Positions 12,182-26,075 of a stretch of DNA of 64,000 nt are shown here, piece by piece. The notes below the pieces were generated by a model that saw only the letters and a program-made list of their open reading frames with translations, was not told the origin of the DNA and searched no databases. The DNA is from Torreya grandis. Taxonomy: Eukaryota > Streptophyta > Pinopsida > Cupressales > Taxaceae. The DNA lies in contig JARHVA010002371.1 of the NCBI GenBank assembly GCA_037957365.1, forward strand, positions 806,001 to 870,000, written 5' to 3'. A program made the translations under genes and the position numbers. How positions within the stretch are numbered: the first letter of the stretch is position 1; every line of letters starts with the position of its first letter.

Positions 12182-13034
12182 TGTGAGCATTAGATTTAAA
12201 GTGCAAGCTAGCTAAGAAAATAAACAATGAAATCTATTATAGAATAAAACCTAAAATTCAAGATAGAGCAACAAATTAAAGAAATCAATAAATAAACAAT
12301 ACTTACAATCATGAAGTATTCATCACCTTCTAAATTTTGATCAAATATATATTTTATCTTGAATTCCAAATTTGGATACTCAACTCCTTTCTAAAGCAGA
12401 GAGAATTGATAAAAATTTTGGGGTGAAAAATGATTTGGATGGCTTTAATTCACTTAAAGTTACTTTGATTCACAATGATAATTTGATAGAACTTAGTTAT
12501 ATCAAAGGTGGATGATTTAAGTGAAAGATTTCATGTCAATTTATAGGATTACAAGAGACAATATGAATGGTTGAGGATTATTTGAATTTGTTAAATTATT
12601 TAAATATTTGATAGCTAGATTTAAGTCCTCATCCATGAGGATGATGACTAATTCCATTTGTTGAGTAAAAATGGGAGGTGGTTGAGTGACTCTTTAATAA
12701 TGGGTCAATTAATTGGTTGAGTCATCCAGGAGGTTGGAACATTATAAGATGACTCATAAGGTGGTTGAAGAAGTTGAGAGATTGGTTGGATGAGTCAATA
12801 CACAATATAGACAAATTTGGAGGATATTTGGGTGAGGTGTAAAATCTATATTTTTAATTAGTATTTGATGAAAATGATGTGCATGATTATAATTAATTAA
12901 TTAATAATTAATAATTAATAAATTATTTGAAAGAAGAGGGAAACAATGTTAATTTGAATTCAAATTAGGTAAGGCGATGGGTTAGTATGTCAAAGTGAAT
13001 TTCAACACTAAATGGTGAAATTTAGGTGTCTACA
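12182..13034 (-). repeat. 3' LTR of Tat1
   Basis: 853 bp. In element orientation it begins TGTAGACACCTAAATTTC and its far end abuts ATGAG. It matches 41958-42779 throughout, for example GGTTGAGGATTATTTGAATT and the TACTCAACTCCTTTC block. Next to its inner edge is the minus-strand polypurine tract GAGGGGAAAA (13035-13044). Confidence 0.9.
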
Positions 13035-13044
13035 TTTTCCCCTC
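13035..13044 (-). promoter_or_regulatory. Tat1 polypurine tract
   Basis: Minus strand GAGGGGAAAA directly before the LTR start TGTAGACACC. It would prime plus-strand DNA synthesis, and it fixes the inner edge of the 3' LTR. Confidence 0.85.
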
Positions 13045-14007
13045 TTGAAATGGTGCTATGAAGCAATATTGTTTTGAAGAATAGAAAATTAAGTAGAGAA
13101 TTGATAATTATGGATAAGAAAGTTTCCCCAGGTAACTATAAATGAATGTGATGATGCCCATTTGAGTTTTCATTTGGGAAAAAGAATGGATGCTCAAAAT
13201 AATTTTAAGGGAAGATAAATAGATGGAGGGATCAATTACCATAAATAATTGAAGGTAATTATCTCAATACAAATGCCTGTGACATTATATGGAATACATG
13301 TAAAATGATTTACCCCTAGCCTTTGAATGATATAAAATAAAATAGAAAACTAATATTTCTCATTCATAGACTACATGCTTAGATGGTGCTATGTGAATTG
13401 AGGTTTAATTTAGTAGACATGGGAATGATATATCCCAACGATGGTAAGATATAGGATGTAAGATGTTAAATATAGATTGTTTGATGTGTGATAAAAGTTT
13501 TAAAAAATTGATAGTTGCAAGCAAAGATAAATATGTTTAACGCTTTAGTTAAATGATGATAGAAAATGTTGATGAAAGGACTTGGATGAATGATGGTTAT
13601 GAAAGGTGAAAATAATGGTAAAGGATGGAAAATATTTGAATGATGGGTTTTAATATATAGGGATAGGGGTGTTTTTTGAAATTGATTTGTACAAATTCAT
13701 TTCATTATGTTTAGATGCTATATTTAATTTGTGAGATTTTGCTCTGGGGTTGGAGATGAAAATTGATAAGATTATAGTTGATAGAAATTACAGTGAGTGT
13801 GTGTCTGAGTTCACCAGAGGCCAAAGGGGATAAGTGTTGAATTAAGTAACAATTTCAAGTTTTTTGTTTTGATTTTATTATCATTTAATGCCACGTGAAG
13901 TGAAATAAAATGATTTCACTATTTACAAAATGGAAAATTTAGCATCGATGGTGGTGAATTCATCAAGGTAAATAGGGAATCCTTAAAAATTGGGTCAGGG
14001 GCTAGGT
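13045..14007. other. Tat1 3' non-coding region
   Basis: About 1 kb between the polypurine tract and the 21-bp array, rich in GATGAT and GAATGATG-like strings. No reading frame of note. It may serve as upstream region of the antisense PMD gene on the plus strand. Confidence 0.45.
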
Positions 14008-14244
14008 TTAGTGAATTATTCCAATGTCATAGTGAATTCATGACAAACTTTAGCCAAATCATATAAAATTTTAGTGAAATAATCTAGAGGTTCATCAAAT
14101 TTAGAAAACATAGTGATAAAATCAATGAAATCATTTATAAGTATAGTGAATTCATCTCAAACCATAGCAATTTCAAAAAAAATAGTGGTAAAATTGTCAA
14201 AGAGAATGGTAAATTCATTAAAAAATGGTGAAATTATTGGAAGG
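14008..14244 (+). repeat. 21-bp degenerate tandem array upstream of the antisense PMD gene
   Basis: About eleven units of 20-21 bp, for example starting ATAGTGAATTCATCTCAAA, TTAGTGAAATAATCTAGAG and ATGGTGAAATTATTGGAAG. The core on the plus strand resembles AGTGAAATCATYCMAAA. That is also the core of the array at 41324-41577 when read on the minus strand. The array ends 150 bp before the first PMD codons. Units are eroded and two are short, but the phase is kept over most of the stretch. Confidence 0.65.
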
Positions 14245-14393
14245 GTAAAACTACAAATTAACATGTGGTGAGATGATGAAAAATAAATAGATATGGGATT
14301 TTAAGATGTGTATGTAGCTAAATAGTATTAACATAGTGCTCATTTAATTGTGTCCATGAGAGATTTATAATTTAATGTACATGAGAGAGGCAC

Positions 14394-15650
14394 ATGAGAT
14401 ATATATATTTGATGGCAAGGTTTACATATTATGAAGTGGGTTTACTAGAGGTAATGGACTTGGCCTATATAACTAAGATGAATGAGATATGTGTGGATAG
14501 GGATTATCTAACTACACTGTTAGAACATTGGCATAGTGAGACCAACACATTTCACCTATCAATATGTGAGATAACTATTACACTAGAGGGTGTATGGAGG
14601 ACTTTGAGGATTCCCATACAAGAGACACAAGTTTATTAGAGAGAGGGTGCACATGAAGTAACACTGTATAGGATTTTTGGAGAGGACTTGATTTTGATGG
14701 TGAGGGGTGGTATATATATTGATATCTACATGGGTCTAGATATAGATGCATTGATAAGTTTACTCATGGTTATTTTTAGTGGCATTGGGCTAATTGATAA
14801 GAGTGGGATACTATTTCTAAAAGGCTTATTAGATGTGATTAGAGATATGTTAGATAGTTCTACATAGTTTTTATGGGGACCATGCATATTGGCAGACTTA
14901 TACATGGATTTACACCATGTGGTGTTTTTATAGGCTCTTCCATACTGTTACAAGAGTGGGCATAGGAGCCCTTGGTGATTGAGTCCCCTATAAGATAGAC
15001 AATGAGGAGGATGATTGAGGATCCATTTTTATATGGATGGTAGGTATATGTATGGGTAAAATTATCACATTTAGGATATTTTTATTAATATATGAGATAA
15101 TATCTAATTAGGTGGCATAAAGACCATATAAAGAGTTTGATTCACACTAGATAGAGGACATGAGACACTTGGACTATGTGATGAATTAATATTATATTAT
15201 TAGATACCATGAGTACATCATTGAGTGATATAGACTAGATAATGTGTTGAGATAATTTATAATTAGAAATGGTATCTAAACAGGTCCTCATATATTTTCA
15301 TGAGCTATACACAAGAGAGCATAGTGGGGGTTAGGTATTGATTCTAGGTTTGTAACTCAGAGTCAGGCATATGTATAAATAGTAACATTTTATGTCAGGA
15401 GGGATTTAGTGAATGCCAATAATATAAATGATTATATATCATGATGGGACTAATAGAGACCATTGAGGTTTACAAAGCCACATGTACTACATATGACATG
15501 GAGACATAGATTATAGGCTACATTTATAGCATGTCCTCAAAGCAGAGGCATATGGGCACGGATTATGAGAGTTGCTCCAACATAAGGTGGTATAAGAGGA
15601 GATAAATATGGGGATAAGATTCATGATATATAGTTTATATGTGTTGGAGG
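14394..15650 (+). pseudogene. Plant mobile domain (PMD) gene, antisense inside Tat1, decayed
   Basis: The PMD is a plant domain found in MAIN/MAIL1-type proteins and in transposon-borne genes; its biochemical activity is not established. The first 81 codons (14394-14636) are open and contain YLTTLLEHWHSETNTFHL then ITITLEGVWRTLRIPI, matching the conserved PMD N-terminal block (a Glu-Arg-Trp-like stretch, then E-T-H-T-F-H-L, then T-L-x-D-V). The same frame continues through TAG codons to ~14935 with GLIDKSG and FLWGPCILADLY, both PMD landmarks. After a frame change come LLQEWA (14945), RPYKEFDSH (15120) and LDNVLR-x-FIIRNG (~15231). The ATG at 14394 is the first Met of the block; the true start may lie upstream. 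It runs opposite to Tat1 gag-pol, between integrase and 3' LTR. Domain identity is well supported; function is not inferable. Confidence 0.82.
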
Positions 15651-15979
15651 AGATCAAATACATGTTGTAGAGTGAGAGAGGCTAGGGGTAATGGAGGAGG
15701 AGTAGAGACTTATTTTTTTGTGATTGATAGTGATGGAGAGACAGATAAAGGTAGAATTGACACATAGATGAGTCATGTACTAGAGGCACATATAGAGGGA
15801 GGGGATAGAGTAGAACCATCAGGTTTGGTGAGGTTAGTAAAGGACTAGGCATTGATTGATAGGCTACATGAGGAGATTAGAGATCAAGACATTGAGATAT
15901 CAATATTGTAAGGAGATAGAGATGGTAGGGATAGATATGTGGAGATGAAAGAGATGAAGATAATGTGTGTGTGTGTGTG

Positions 15980-16015
<36 letters not shown>

Positions 16016-16430
16016 GGTTGATATTGATAGGATGACAAATGAGGTGTATTGTATAGAGCAAGGGATAATGACATAAGATGTAGTGACTCATACTACAAAT
16101 GATACAAATATATAGGAAAGAGGGATATGCATGAGTTGAGTTGACATAAGATAGGGAATCATTGATAGGACATGAAAAAATAGTAGACTTAGATAAGGTC
16201 ATGAGGCATATGGATCATACTACCTATTAAAATAGCCTATATGAGGTTTTATTACCACAAGGTTAATGGGATCCTTTCTGTAGAGAGTACTCGACATGGA
16301 GGTTGACATCAAGGAGGTTAGTCCAGTTGGTGGAATCAGAGAGATCTATGGAATAGGGATCTCAACATGTCATGGATCCTCCTATGACTACATTATGATT
16401 ATATGATCCAAGATCACCCATAAATGCCCC
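15651..16430 (+). pseudogene. Charged C-terminal tail of the antisense PMD gene (tentative)
   Basis: Downstream of the PMD block the plus strand gives short charged stretches such as LHEEIRDQDIEISIL, a heptad-like, coiled-coil-looking segment, interrupted by stops. Long PMD proteins often carry an acidic or coiled-coil tail after the domain, so I read this as the gene's 3' part. A GT/AT microsatellite at 15965-16015 has expanded inside it. No clear end codon or polyadenylation signal can be fixed. Confidence 0.45.
15965..16015. repeat. (GT)n-(AT)n compound microsatellite
   Basis: A GT run (15965-15988) followed by an AT run (15990-16015), inside the tail of the antisense PMD gene. Open frames through it are repeat artefacts. 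Confidence 0.95.
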
Positions 16431-18167
<1,737 letters not shown>

Positions 18168-18239
18168 ACACTTAGGATATGTATAATAGAAATGAAATGG
18201 CTTAGTCATAGATCCATTTGAGGTTCAGATGTTCATGGG

Positions 18240-19260
18240 TTCATCAAGATCCTTTCCATATTTTGTGGAAAATTTTTAAGCTATAGATACATATTTTGTA
18301 ATGATTATGTATGGACCCAACCAATTTGGTTCAAATTTACCTTTCTTATCCCATTCCACATTTGTGTTTCTTTGGTTTTATTTGAGAACAAGATTACCAA
18401 TTTCAATTTCCTTAGATTTAATCCTCTTATTGTATCTAATATGAGGGTGATTCTATTATACTTGTAAGTGGTTTAGGTAATTAAGGCATTTCTCATCAAA
18501 GATATCGATCTCACTTAGGTGTGAAATATGATAGGATTCATCATAAATTAGATTTTTTTAGGATATGCATAAGGATGGGATCTCAAATTCAATGGGTAAG
18601 ATTGAATCAATGCCATACATAAGGGAGTATGTGGTTACCCACATGGGTGTGCATATACTTATGTGATATGCCCACAAATAAGATAAAGTTGTGTTCAATT
18701 CATGGCCAAATGTGTTGACAATTATTTTGATAATTTTAGGATACTTTTTGCTTGTTGCCTCATCTTGGATGTTACCTTATAGATAGTAGGGAGTGGACCA
18801 ATTGTGTTTAATATGATAATTATGGCAAAGAGCCTTAATATCCTTATTTTTAAATGATTTATTGTTATTAGAGATGATAGTGGATGGGATGCCAAAGTGA
18901 CAAATAATATGGTTTAAGTTAAACTTGGAAATTTACTTGCTAGTGGTATAAGTTAAGGGCATGGTATCAACCCATTTGGTAAATTATTTGGTAGCTATAA
19001 TAATATGTTTTTATCCATCCAAATAATTAGGATTGATTTTACCAATGAGGTCTAAGCCCCATGTGGAAAAAGGCCAAGGTGTAGTGATGGGTTGCAAGGT
19101 TTACAATAGACTATGGATAAGGTCACCATGGTTTTTATAAGGCACCCACTTTTTAACATATGTACAATAATAATATTCCATTTTAGGCCAATAGTAACCC
19201 ACATGCAATAGTTTCTTATCGAGGACTATGACACTCATATGAGAACTACAAATTACCTCA
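18240..19260 (-). pseudogene. Tat1 integrase remnant
   Basis: A nearly full-length gypsy integrase is readable with scattered stops. The N-terminal zinc-binding region includes LHVGYYWPKMEYYYCTYVKK, with the following Cys of the HHCC set replaced. The core begins with WGLDLIGKI (first catalytic Asp) near 19030-19062. The second acidic residue region reads SNNNKSF at 18852-18869, with the catalytic Asp replaced by Asn. The third, DEATSKK near 18750-18770, retains Glu. The C-terminal part includes EIGNLVLK and LGPYIITK. It is the last pol domain in element order, as expected for Ty3/gypsy. Confidence 0.87.
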
Positions 19261-19265
19261 TGAAC

Positions 19266-19955
19266 TTATCTAATGACTAAGGTGGATTTCTCAAGATTTA
19301 AACACCTTAATAAGGTTTCATCATAACTTATTAGGTATAAATTTGTACCAAGGATAGTGTAGCGTGATGTGTGTTGGATAAAGGATTTTATTTGGCTATG
19401 ATTTAATCTTGATAGGATGGTGTTATTATGGATGTATTCATAGATGTCGTTGTACCAAGGAAAAGTGGGAACAACCTCATAAACCATTTTAGAATATGGA
19501 TTATCATAAGTTGGTGTCATCAAATATTCAACAAACATTTGAGTGTGCTTAGTTTGAATATCAATTAATGAACCAATTATTTACATTGCATCAACTTCTC
19601 TATTATTAGTCCTTGTCACTTATTCAAAAAATATATATACAAAGTAAAACATGAGGTTATCCACCATCCTCTTGTATGGTTTTAGTTTATCATATGTAGT
19701 ATGGAAACTATCGATTAATTGATTTATGATAAGTTTTGAATCACCAAAGACAAGAATATTTTGGATACCCCATTTTATTGTAAGATTAAGAACAACTATA
19801 AGGGATTCATATTACATTGTGTTGTTTGTAAAAGGAATATTAATATGGGACACTTTTGGAATTATGTTCCCATATGAATTAACCAATAATATACCTACCC
19901 ATGAACGATGATTAGTAAAGTATCCATCAAAATATAACTTCTAGACTATAGATTC
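19266..19955 (-). pseudogene. Tat1 archaeal-type second RNase H (aRNH) and linker to integrase
   Basis: Starting at ~19940 the minus strand reads LYFDGYFTNHRSWVGILLV, then SHINIPFTNNTM, then a WGIQNILVFGDSKLIINQL block and TRTNNREVDAM. This is the Asp...Glu...Asp-type layout of the additional archaeal-like RNase H that marks Tat-lineage plant gypsy elements. An open stretch of 90 codons (19538-19266) forms the linker to the integrase zinc region. Copia-B inserted just upstream in element order (19995-26400), in the linker between the first RNase H and this domain. Two or three stops break the frame. Confidence 0.85.
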
Positions 19956-19994
19956 ATCAATTAACATGATTACCTTATCTAGGAAATATTAGAA

Positions 19995-20319
19995 TGAGCT
20001 ATAGGAATACTAGTCCAAGTGAATGCACCTGATTCATTATGCTATGTGAGACATGTATTGCAAAAAATAATACTGAGCAAACACAAGTACACAAATACAA
20101 GAAATGAATAAGAGGAATGAAACAAATGATCCACATAATATTGAATTAAGAATATGAAAGGGAATAGGTACATATATAGGTTGTAGGATGAAAGATATAA
20201 CCTATTCTAGTGAATGTGGTATTAAACTTTCCAAATAACCAACATGACTCTAAAGCCCCTAAGCAAGCAATATACAACCATGTAGATAAAACACATGAAA
20301 AAAAAGGCATACACCAACA
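19995..20319 (-). repeat. 3' LTR of Copia-B
   Basis: 325 bp, TGAGCT...CCAACA on the plus strand. It aligns without gaps to 26076-26400. The shared block ATAGGTACATATATAGGTTG holds a TATA-like stretch. Confidence 0.93.
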
Positions 20320-20829
20320 CCCCACCATAAACATAGCTTAGGTAGGAGATGATACAAAAAAAGCAAATAATGGGTCCTAATAATAGGCCTAATGAGGTAC
20401 CCATGTACAATGTAATATCTCATAAAGTAGAGAAAAGGAGAAAACCCAGTGGGAAAAACTCCCATCCAAAAGAGAGACAAAAGAAGAAGATAAGAGGCTA
20501 GAAATCCCCCCTAAAGATGATGAAGCTACCGAAGTGGACCACACCCCAATAAGAGCTCATATATGAATGAACTTGCTCTCAGTGAAATGTTTGGTGAAGA
20601 TATTAGCAACTTGTTATGAAGATTGGAAAAATACTAAGTCAATGATTTGCTCATGAATCAATTCCTGAATAAAGTACATGTGAATCTTAATGTGTTTGAA
20701 CATTTGATGAAGGACCAAATTCCTAAAAATCTTAATGGTGCTCTAGTTATCATAAAATATGATTATAGGCCCCCTAATATAGATACCATGCTCAGAAAGA
20801 ATCCCTTGAAGCCAAATCACCTCAGTAAT

Positions 20830-21040
20830 TGTGCTAATAAATCTTGTGTACTATGCATCTATAAAATATAGAGCAATAGAATTTTGATTCTTGCTTGACC
20901 AACTGATGGGGCCAAAACCCAATGAGAAATTGTAACCTAAAGTGGACTTATGACTCCCAATGTCAGCAACCCAATCTGAGTCTATGTAACCGACCAAGTC
21001 AAAATTTAATCCAACCCTGTAGTATATCCCATACATGTAT
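20830..21040 (-). pseudogene. Copia-B RNase H remnant
   Basis: Open stretch 21036-20851 encodes YIDSDWVADIGSHKSTLGYN and then PISWSSKNQNSIAL, the copia RNase H signature (Asp-Ser-Asp-Trp, then Lys-Ser-Thr...Gly-Tyr, then Trp-Ser-Ser-Lys-x-Gln). The frame shifts into the region next to the polypurine tract. It is the last domain before the 3' LTR. Confidence 0.85.
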
Positions 21041-21239
21041 AAACCTTGAATTCAGTGCAATGTCCTCTTAGATTATTTCCAATGCAACTCATGGGGTTAC
21101 TACATGAATCTCAAAATAATGCCAACAACATCAGAAATGTCTGGTCAGGTGTGAGTCAAGTAAATAAGGCTGCCAATAAGTTGTCGATACAAGGTAACAT
21201 TGACTAATGTAGTGGAGCAATATACCTCAAGCTTGAATC

Positions 21240-22000
21240 CAAATAGGAATGGAGTTAAAGATGGCTTACAGTCAGCCATATAAAACTATGCTAGAAGATC
21301 AAGAGAATACTTAGGTTGTGAAAGTGAAATCCTTAAATCTATTTGAGAGATCTCAATGCCAAGGAAGTAGAGTAGTAAGCCCAAGTCAATCATGGAAAAT
21401 ATATCTTGAAGATTTTTCTTCACTAATGAGATAGTTGAAGAAGAAATCCATGTGATCAAAAGGTCATCCACATATAAAACCAGTATCAACAATGAATCAT
21501 CCTACCAAAAGAAGTACACATTAGGATTTGAGTGTTATCTAGTCAAACTTGAAGTGAGAAGGAAGGAATATATTTTAGCACACTAAGCTCGAGGGGCTTG
21601 TTTGAGGCCATAAATGGATTTCCTAAGTCTACACACTAAAGAATAATCCTAAACAAAAGTAGGTGGCTACTCCATGTAGATCTCCTCCTTAAGGTCTTCA
21701 TAAATAAATGCACTCTTCACATTCATCTGATGTACACTTCATCCATTTACTATAGCTACAAGTGTGATTCTGATCAAAGTCATCTTGGCCATAGGTGTAA
21801 AGGTATCTAAGTAGTCAATGCTGATTACTTGTGAAAATACCTTGGATACTAATCTAGCCTTGTACTTGTAACCAGACCCATCTACAACATACTTGGTTTG
21901 ATATATCTAGTGACATCGAACAATATTTCTTCCCTTAAAAGAGAAGTCAAATCACAAGTGTGATTACTAATCAGTGAATCAGATTCCTCATCCATGGCTC
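21240..22000 (-). pseudogene. Copia-B reverse transcriptase remnant
   Basis: The best part is 21492-21286, open for 68 codons: LVLYVDDLLIT (catalytic YVDD intact), then FSMIDLGLLLYFLGIEISQ and SLSQPKYSLDLL. N-terminal RT blocks are readable at higher coordinates in changing frames, including a GNPFMASNKP-like segment. Reverse transcriptase copies the element RNA into cDNA. It is dead through frameshifts rather than loss of the catalytic motif. Confidence 0.85.
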
Positions 22001-22449
22001 TATCCAACTTAGGTATGCCTAAAAACTCTCTAAAAGTCTATAGATCTAATGTAAAAGTAAAAAAGGTATGTGGTCCACTCTAAATGGTTGCTTAAGTACA
22101 TTTGTGATCATCTGGATTCCCGGCCCAAGTGCCTACACTCTCAAGTGTTTGTCCAGCCTAAACAAGGTTAAAAATGGGTGAGTTAGGTGCCAAATCCTCA
22201 TCCTCTAAAGTATGAATAGAATTTGATGAGGATGAATCCCCATCACTCAGCTCACTATCAGAACTCGAAGAAGAAAAAGTGGCCTCTAACTCAAGAACCT
22301 ACTGTGAATGATCTGAATCCTTGAATTGCACATCCAAACTGAGTGAAACTAATGTAGTGGGGGGAGTGTCAAGTAAGGAGTCAGTGGGACTCTCCTAAAA
22401 CTTAACGCTCCTCTCAATAACCAACTGATGAGTCATAGGGTGGAGAAGT

Positions 22450-23200
22450 CTATAAACCTTGACCCCATCTGGATATGCCACAAATATGCAAGGTTTGGAT
22501 TGAACCTCCATTGCCTTACATTTATTTTTGGGAACGTGATCCATCATCAATGATTTGAAGACCCTGAAATGATGTACTTCTAGTTTCCTATTATGACAAG
22601 CTTCATAAAGAGTGATGCCCTTTAAATATTTTTGAGGAACCTATTTTTAAATGTAACATGCATAATTGATGGCTTTTGCCCAAAACTATGGAACCAATGA
22701 TCTAGAGTGAATCATACAGTTGGCCATCTCCTTTAATGATTGATTTTTGTGCTTTGCTACACCATTATATTGAGGAGTGTATGGTACTATTTTTTGAATA
22801 TCAATCCCCTTGATGCTACAAAACTACTCAAATATATGGTTTATGTACTCCCCCCATTGTCTGATCATAGAATTTTGATGCACTTTCTAGATTGCTTCTC
22901 AGCTAAAGCCTTAAAGTCTCAAAAATTATAAAAAACTTGAGAATTTTGTCTAAGAAAGTAGACCCATGTGTATCTATAAAAATAATCAATGAAGATGAGG
23001 ACATATCTAGCCCTAGTTAAAGAAGGATGGGGAAACTACCCCATGACATCACTATGAATCAACTCAAGAGGTACTCTAGCTCTCCTAGCTTTGACTTTCT
23101 CAAATTTTTCTTTAGTATGTTTGCCAAGGACACAACCCTCACATAGTCCCTTAGAGAATTTAACTCTAGGCAAGCCTATAACCATATCTTGATGACTTAG
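22450..23200 (-). pseudogene. Copia-B integrase remnant
   Basis: Readable with stops: a GLCEGCVLGKHTKEKFEK zinc-region block, LELIHSDVMG (first catalytic Asp), ARYVLIFIDYFYRYTWVYFL and LRSDNGGS near 22852-22868 (second Asp). After integrase, between it and RT, are an FSSSSSDSELSDGDSSS acidic-serine stretch (~22200-22280) and the usual DLTSLLRE region. Confidence 0.85.
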
Positions 23201-23660
23201 TTACTCAAGATAGCAGTAGTTAAGGTGGCCGAACCACTCATGCCATAATTTGTTAACTCCATCTAAATGGGTAACCAATGCGATAGGAGGAACATATGGA
23301 GAAAAATGGGAGAAGGTGTATAGCCTAGAATGGTGATTAGCCCTCCCCATTGTAACTATAGAGTTACTATGTATCTCTTTGATCTCAACTAATTCTAGAG
23401 TGAACTTAACTCTCATGCTCTGTCCTATGTGGGTAATCTAATACACTAAAAAAAGATTAGTTGATAATGAAGGTACACTTAGAACATTTTTAAATGTTCC
23501 ACCTTTGACTTCAACAATCCCTCTTATTGCAACCTCTACTAGAGTGTCATCACCCAAAGTGATGGAGGACATGCTACAGGGCTCTAAGTTAAGAAAATCA
23601 AGCTTTGATGAACCAATATGGTGTGCAGCACTAGAATCGATAACCCAAGATGAAGTAGAT
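23201..23660 (-). pseudogene. Copia-B protease and gag-pre-integrase remnant
   Basis: The protease active site reads WVIDSSAAHHIGSS near 23600-23645; the family norm has Gly after Asp-Ser. It is followed by ITLGDDTLVEV and NVLSVPSLSTNLF. An open stretch at 23416-23201 carries the gag-pre-integrase region ending KLWHEWFGHLNYCYLE, the H-x-R-x-G-H-like block in which the usual Arg is Trp. Confidence 0.85.
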
Positions 23661-23799
23661 AAGGAAGCTAATACAAATAAAGATTTTCCCTTAGGTTTTT
23701 ACTTCCCTTTTTCCTTTGCCTTAGAATATTCTTTGGTTGATGATGACTATTTGACAAACTCAGGGACCCCTATATTATTTTTCTCTAAGAGATGTGTAA

Positions 23800-24636
23800 G
23801 GTGATCAATCTATTTCTTCATACACTTGTGCTCATCATGCTAAAACTTCTTGCAATAGGAGAACTTAAACATTTTTTTCTTAGGTTTCCCTTTAGAGGAT
23901 GAAGTTTCAGTTCTAATTTTAGTAGTGGTTTTTTATCTTTCTTCTTCTCAGGATCCTTACTCTTCTATTTCTTATCCTTGTTGCTAGAAGCTCTCTATTT
24001 CCCATTCCCAACAATGAGGTCTAAAAGTTTGGAATACTTGAGGGTTCCCATATAGATTAATTTATATTATTCCTTAGTTAAATCTACAATAAATTCATCT
24101 AAGGATGGCATTGACCAGTTGGCTCCCATGACTCTCTTGGTTGCATAAAAGGTAGAGACAAATATAGAGTAATCAGGTCTTACTTTTGCAAGTAAAGAAA
24201 TAACTAATTGCTCATATTTATACTCAGTTCCACACTCTTTTAAATATAATCTAAGTGACTTATGCTTGATGAATAATTCTTCTATCAATCAAAGTTTCTA
24301 GGACTTAAACTAATTAGCTCAATCTCAAGTTCATGACCCCTCATAGTGTCAATTTTCCCAAATAATTTTTCTAAGATGTCCCATGCTTCTTTGGGAGATT
24401 TTGATGACTCTATGTGAAATAAGAGATCAGGTGATACTAAAAGACATAATAACCTAACAACTTCATCACATTTATTAAACCATTTTATCTTATCTGCTTC
24501 AATTGTTGGCTCAAGTTCTAACCCCATAGTTATGCAAAAAAACATTTTACTTCTAAGATCTAAGAACCATAGTGATATTAATTTTCCATTCCTAATAGTT
24601 GAAAGGTGTGAGTGAATTAATAGAGCTAAGATCCAT
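23800..24636 (-). pseudogene. Copia-B gag remnant
   Basis: Starts at the ATG at 24634-24636 with MDLSSINSLTPFNY. Open stretches at 24545-24285 and 24288-24067 encode the gag capsid region, with blocks such as EAWDILEKLFGKIDTMRG, ELEIELISLSP and YEQLVISLLAKVRPDYS. Near 23850 a zinc-knuckle remnant (CKKF...HDEHKCMKK) is seen. The two open stretches overlap in different frames, showing a single frameshift between them. Confidence 0.85.
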
Positions 24637-25763
24637 TTTAGAATTAAGATTTAATATGTTTTTATTGTTGTAGAAAATCAAAAGTGCGGATAAATAAAGT
24701 TGCATAATAGAATCACAACCACAAGATGACCCCCTTGAAACTACATCAGGTGGCCCCTCAAAATTTGGCACTTTACAATTTAGTACATTTACAATTGCCA
24801 CTTGTCAATGAAGTGGATTTGATTTCAATGAATATAGATTCCAAAAAAAAGCCACAAAAAATAAAGTACAATTTTTTGATAGAAATAGATCAAATAGATC
24901 ATACCAATGAAAAGTAAAAGAAAAAATGCACTTTCAAAAAAAAATTGCACAAAAAAATATTACTGTATGTGCCCGAATGAAGACCCATAAGGGTAAAAAA
25001 TGAGGATTACTTAGCAACATTTGTGAAAATATGAAATGTATAGAAAAACCAGACACCAAAAACAAAACAAAATTGTACCAATGTGAATATCATGAAATTC
25101 TACCATAAATTAAAAAAATTACTCTGAAAAAGGAGCTCATATGACCAAGATATGGTCCTATGAAGTTGATTAAGCCAGGATAGACTACACATCCGTGAGG
25201 GGGGTAGATTTGAAAAAATGAAACCTCTGCTAAATCTGGTGTGAGGTCTCCAAATTTGAGATGCTGACAAATATAGAGGTATACTAATTTTTTTTCCAAA
25301 TTTGGTGAACCTCCAGCCAAATGTAGAACCTAGATAAATCTAGAGGAACTACCAAATTTGGTGGAAAAGTTGGAATCTTTAGAGAATATTCCAAAAAACT
25401 TCAATGGATTAAATTTGATGATCAAATGGCTGTCACAACTATGATTTGATTTTATCCAACTTCAAACCCTTGCCAAATGTGCCTCAGATATCAAAATTTG
25501 GTAAAATGAAAGTTGATCTATATAGATTTGGGCCTTCTGAATGCGATGGTGGGGTTAGATTTGGCTAAAAGTGGTCTGAAAATTCTGGTACCTCCTAGAT
25601 CTATAATCTTCTCCAAATTTCAAACTTTCACAAAAAATGATTTAGATCTCCAAATCTAATGAAATAAATACTGATCTTGACTTTCTCAAGCCTTCTAGAC
25701 TCAATAGAAAGGTCCTTAATGACTCAAGATGTAGATAGCTATCTCATATGCCAAAAATAACTC

Positions 25764-25813
<50 letters not shown>

Positions 25814-26055
25814 TTGATAAAAGAGGAATTAATAAAAAACCAGATCTAATTTATACAATTCCACAAAGAAAATTACTCGTGGCAAATCAAGTAAAGCATT
25901 AGATTAAATCTAAATTCTAAGAAATATTATGATGTCAAGATTCTATAATAAAAATTAATCTTATAAAAATTATAAGCCCAAATCTAAAGCAAAAAAGGAG
26001 ACAAATTCAATGAAAAATTTACAGAATATACCCAATAATCCTCAGATCTAGATCA
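24637..26055 (-). other. Copia-B untranslated leader, with (AT)n tract
   Basis: 1.4 kb between primer site and gag start, similar in length to the Copia-A leader. It contains repeated CAAATTTGG/CCAAATTTGG-like strings around 25200-25660 and an (AT)n run at 25766-25811. No coding domain seen. Confidence 0.6.
25766..25811. repeat. (AT)n microsatellite
   Basis: About 46 bp of AT dinucleotides within the Copia-B leader. Confidence 0.95.
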
Positions 26056-26067
26056 GCTCTAATACCA
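26056..26067 (-). promoter_or_regulatory. Copia-B primer-binding site
   Basis: Minus strand TGGTATTAGAGC, one transition away from the initiator-Met tRNA site TGGTATCAGAGC. It sits 8 bp inside the 5' LTR. Confidence 0.9.
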
Positions 26068-26075
26068 TATCAAAA

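Noticed and set aside
15877..16202. Two minus-strand frames (65 and 100 codons) with Ile-Tyr and Thr-His runs
   Set aside because: Products of the GT/AT microsatellite, opposite to the PMD gene tail.
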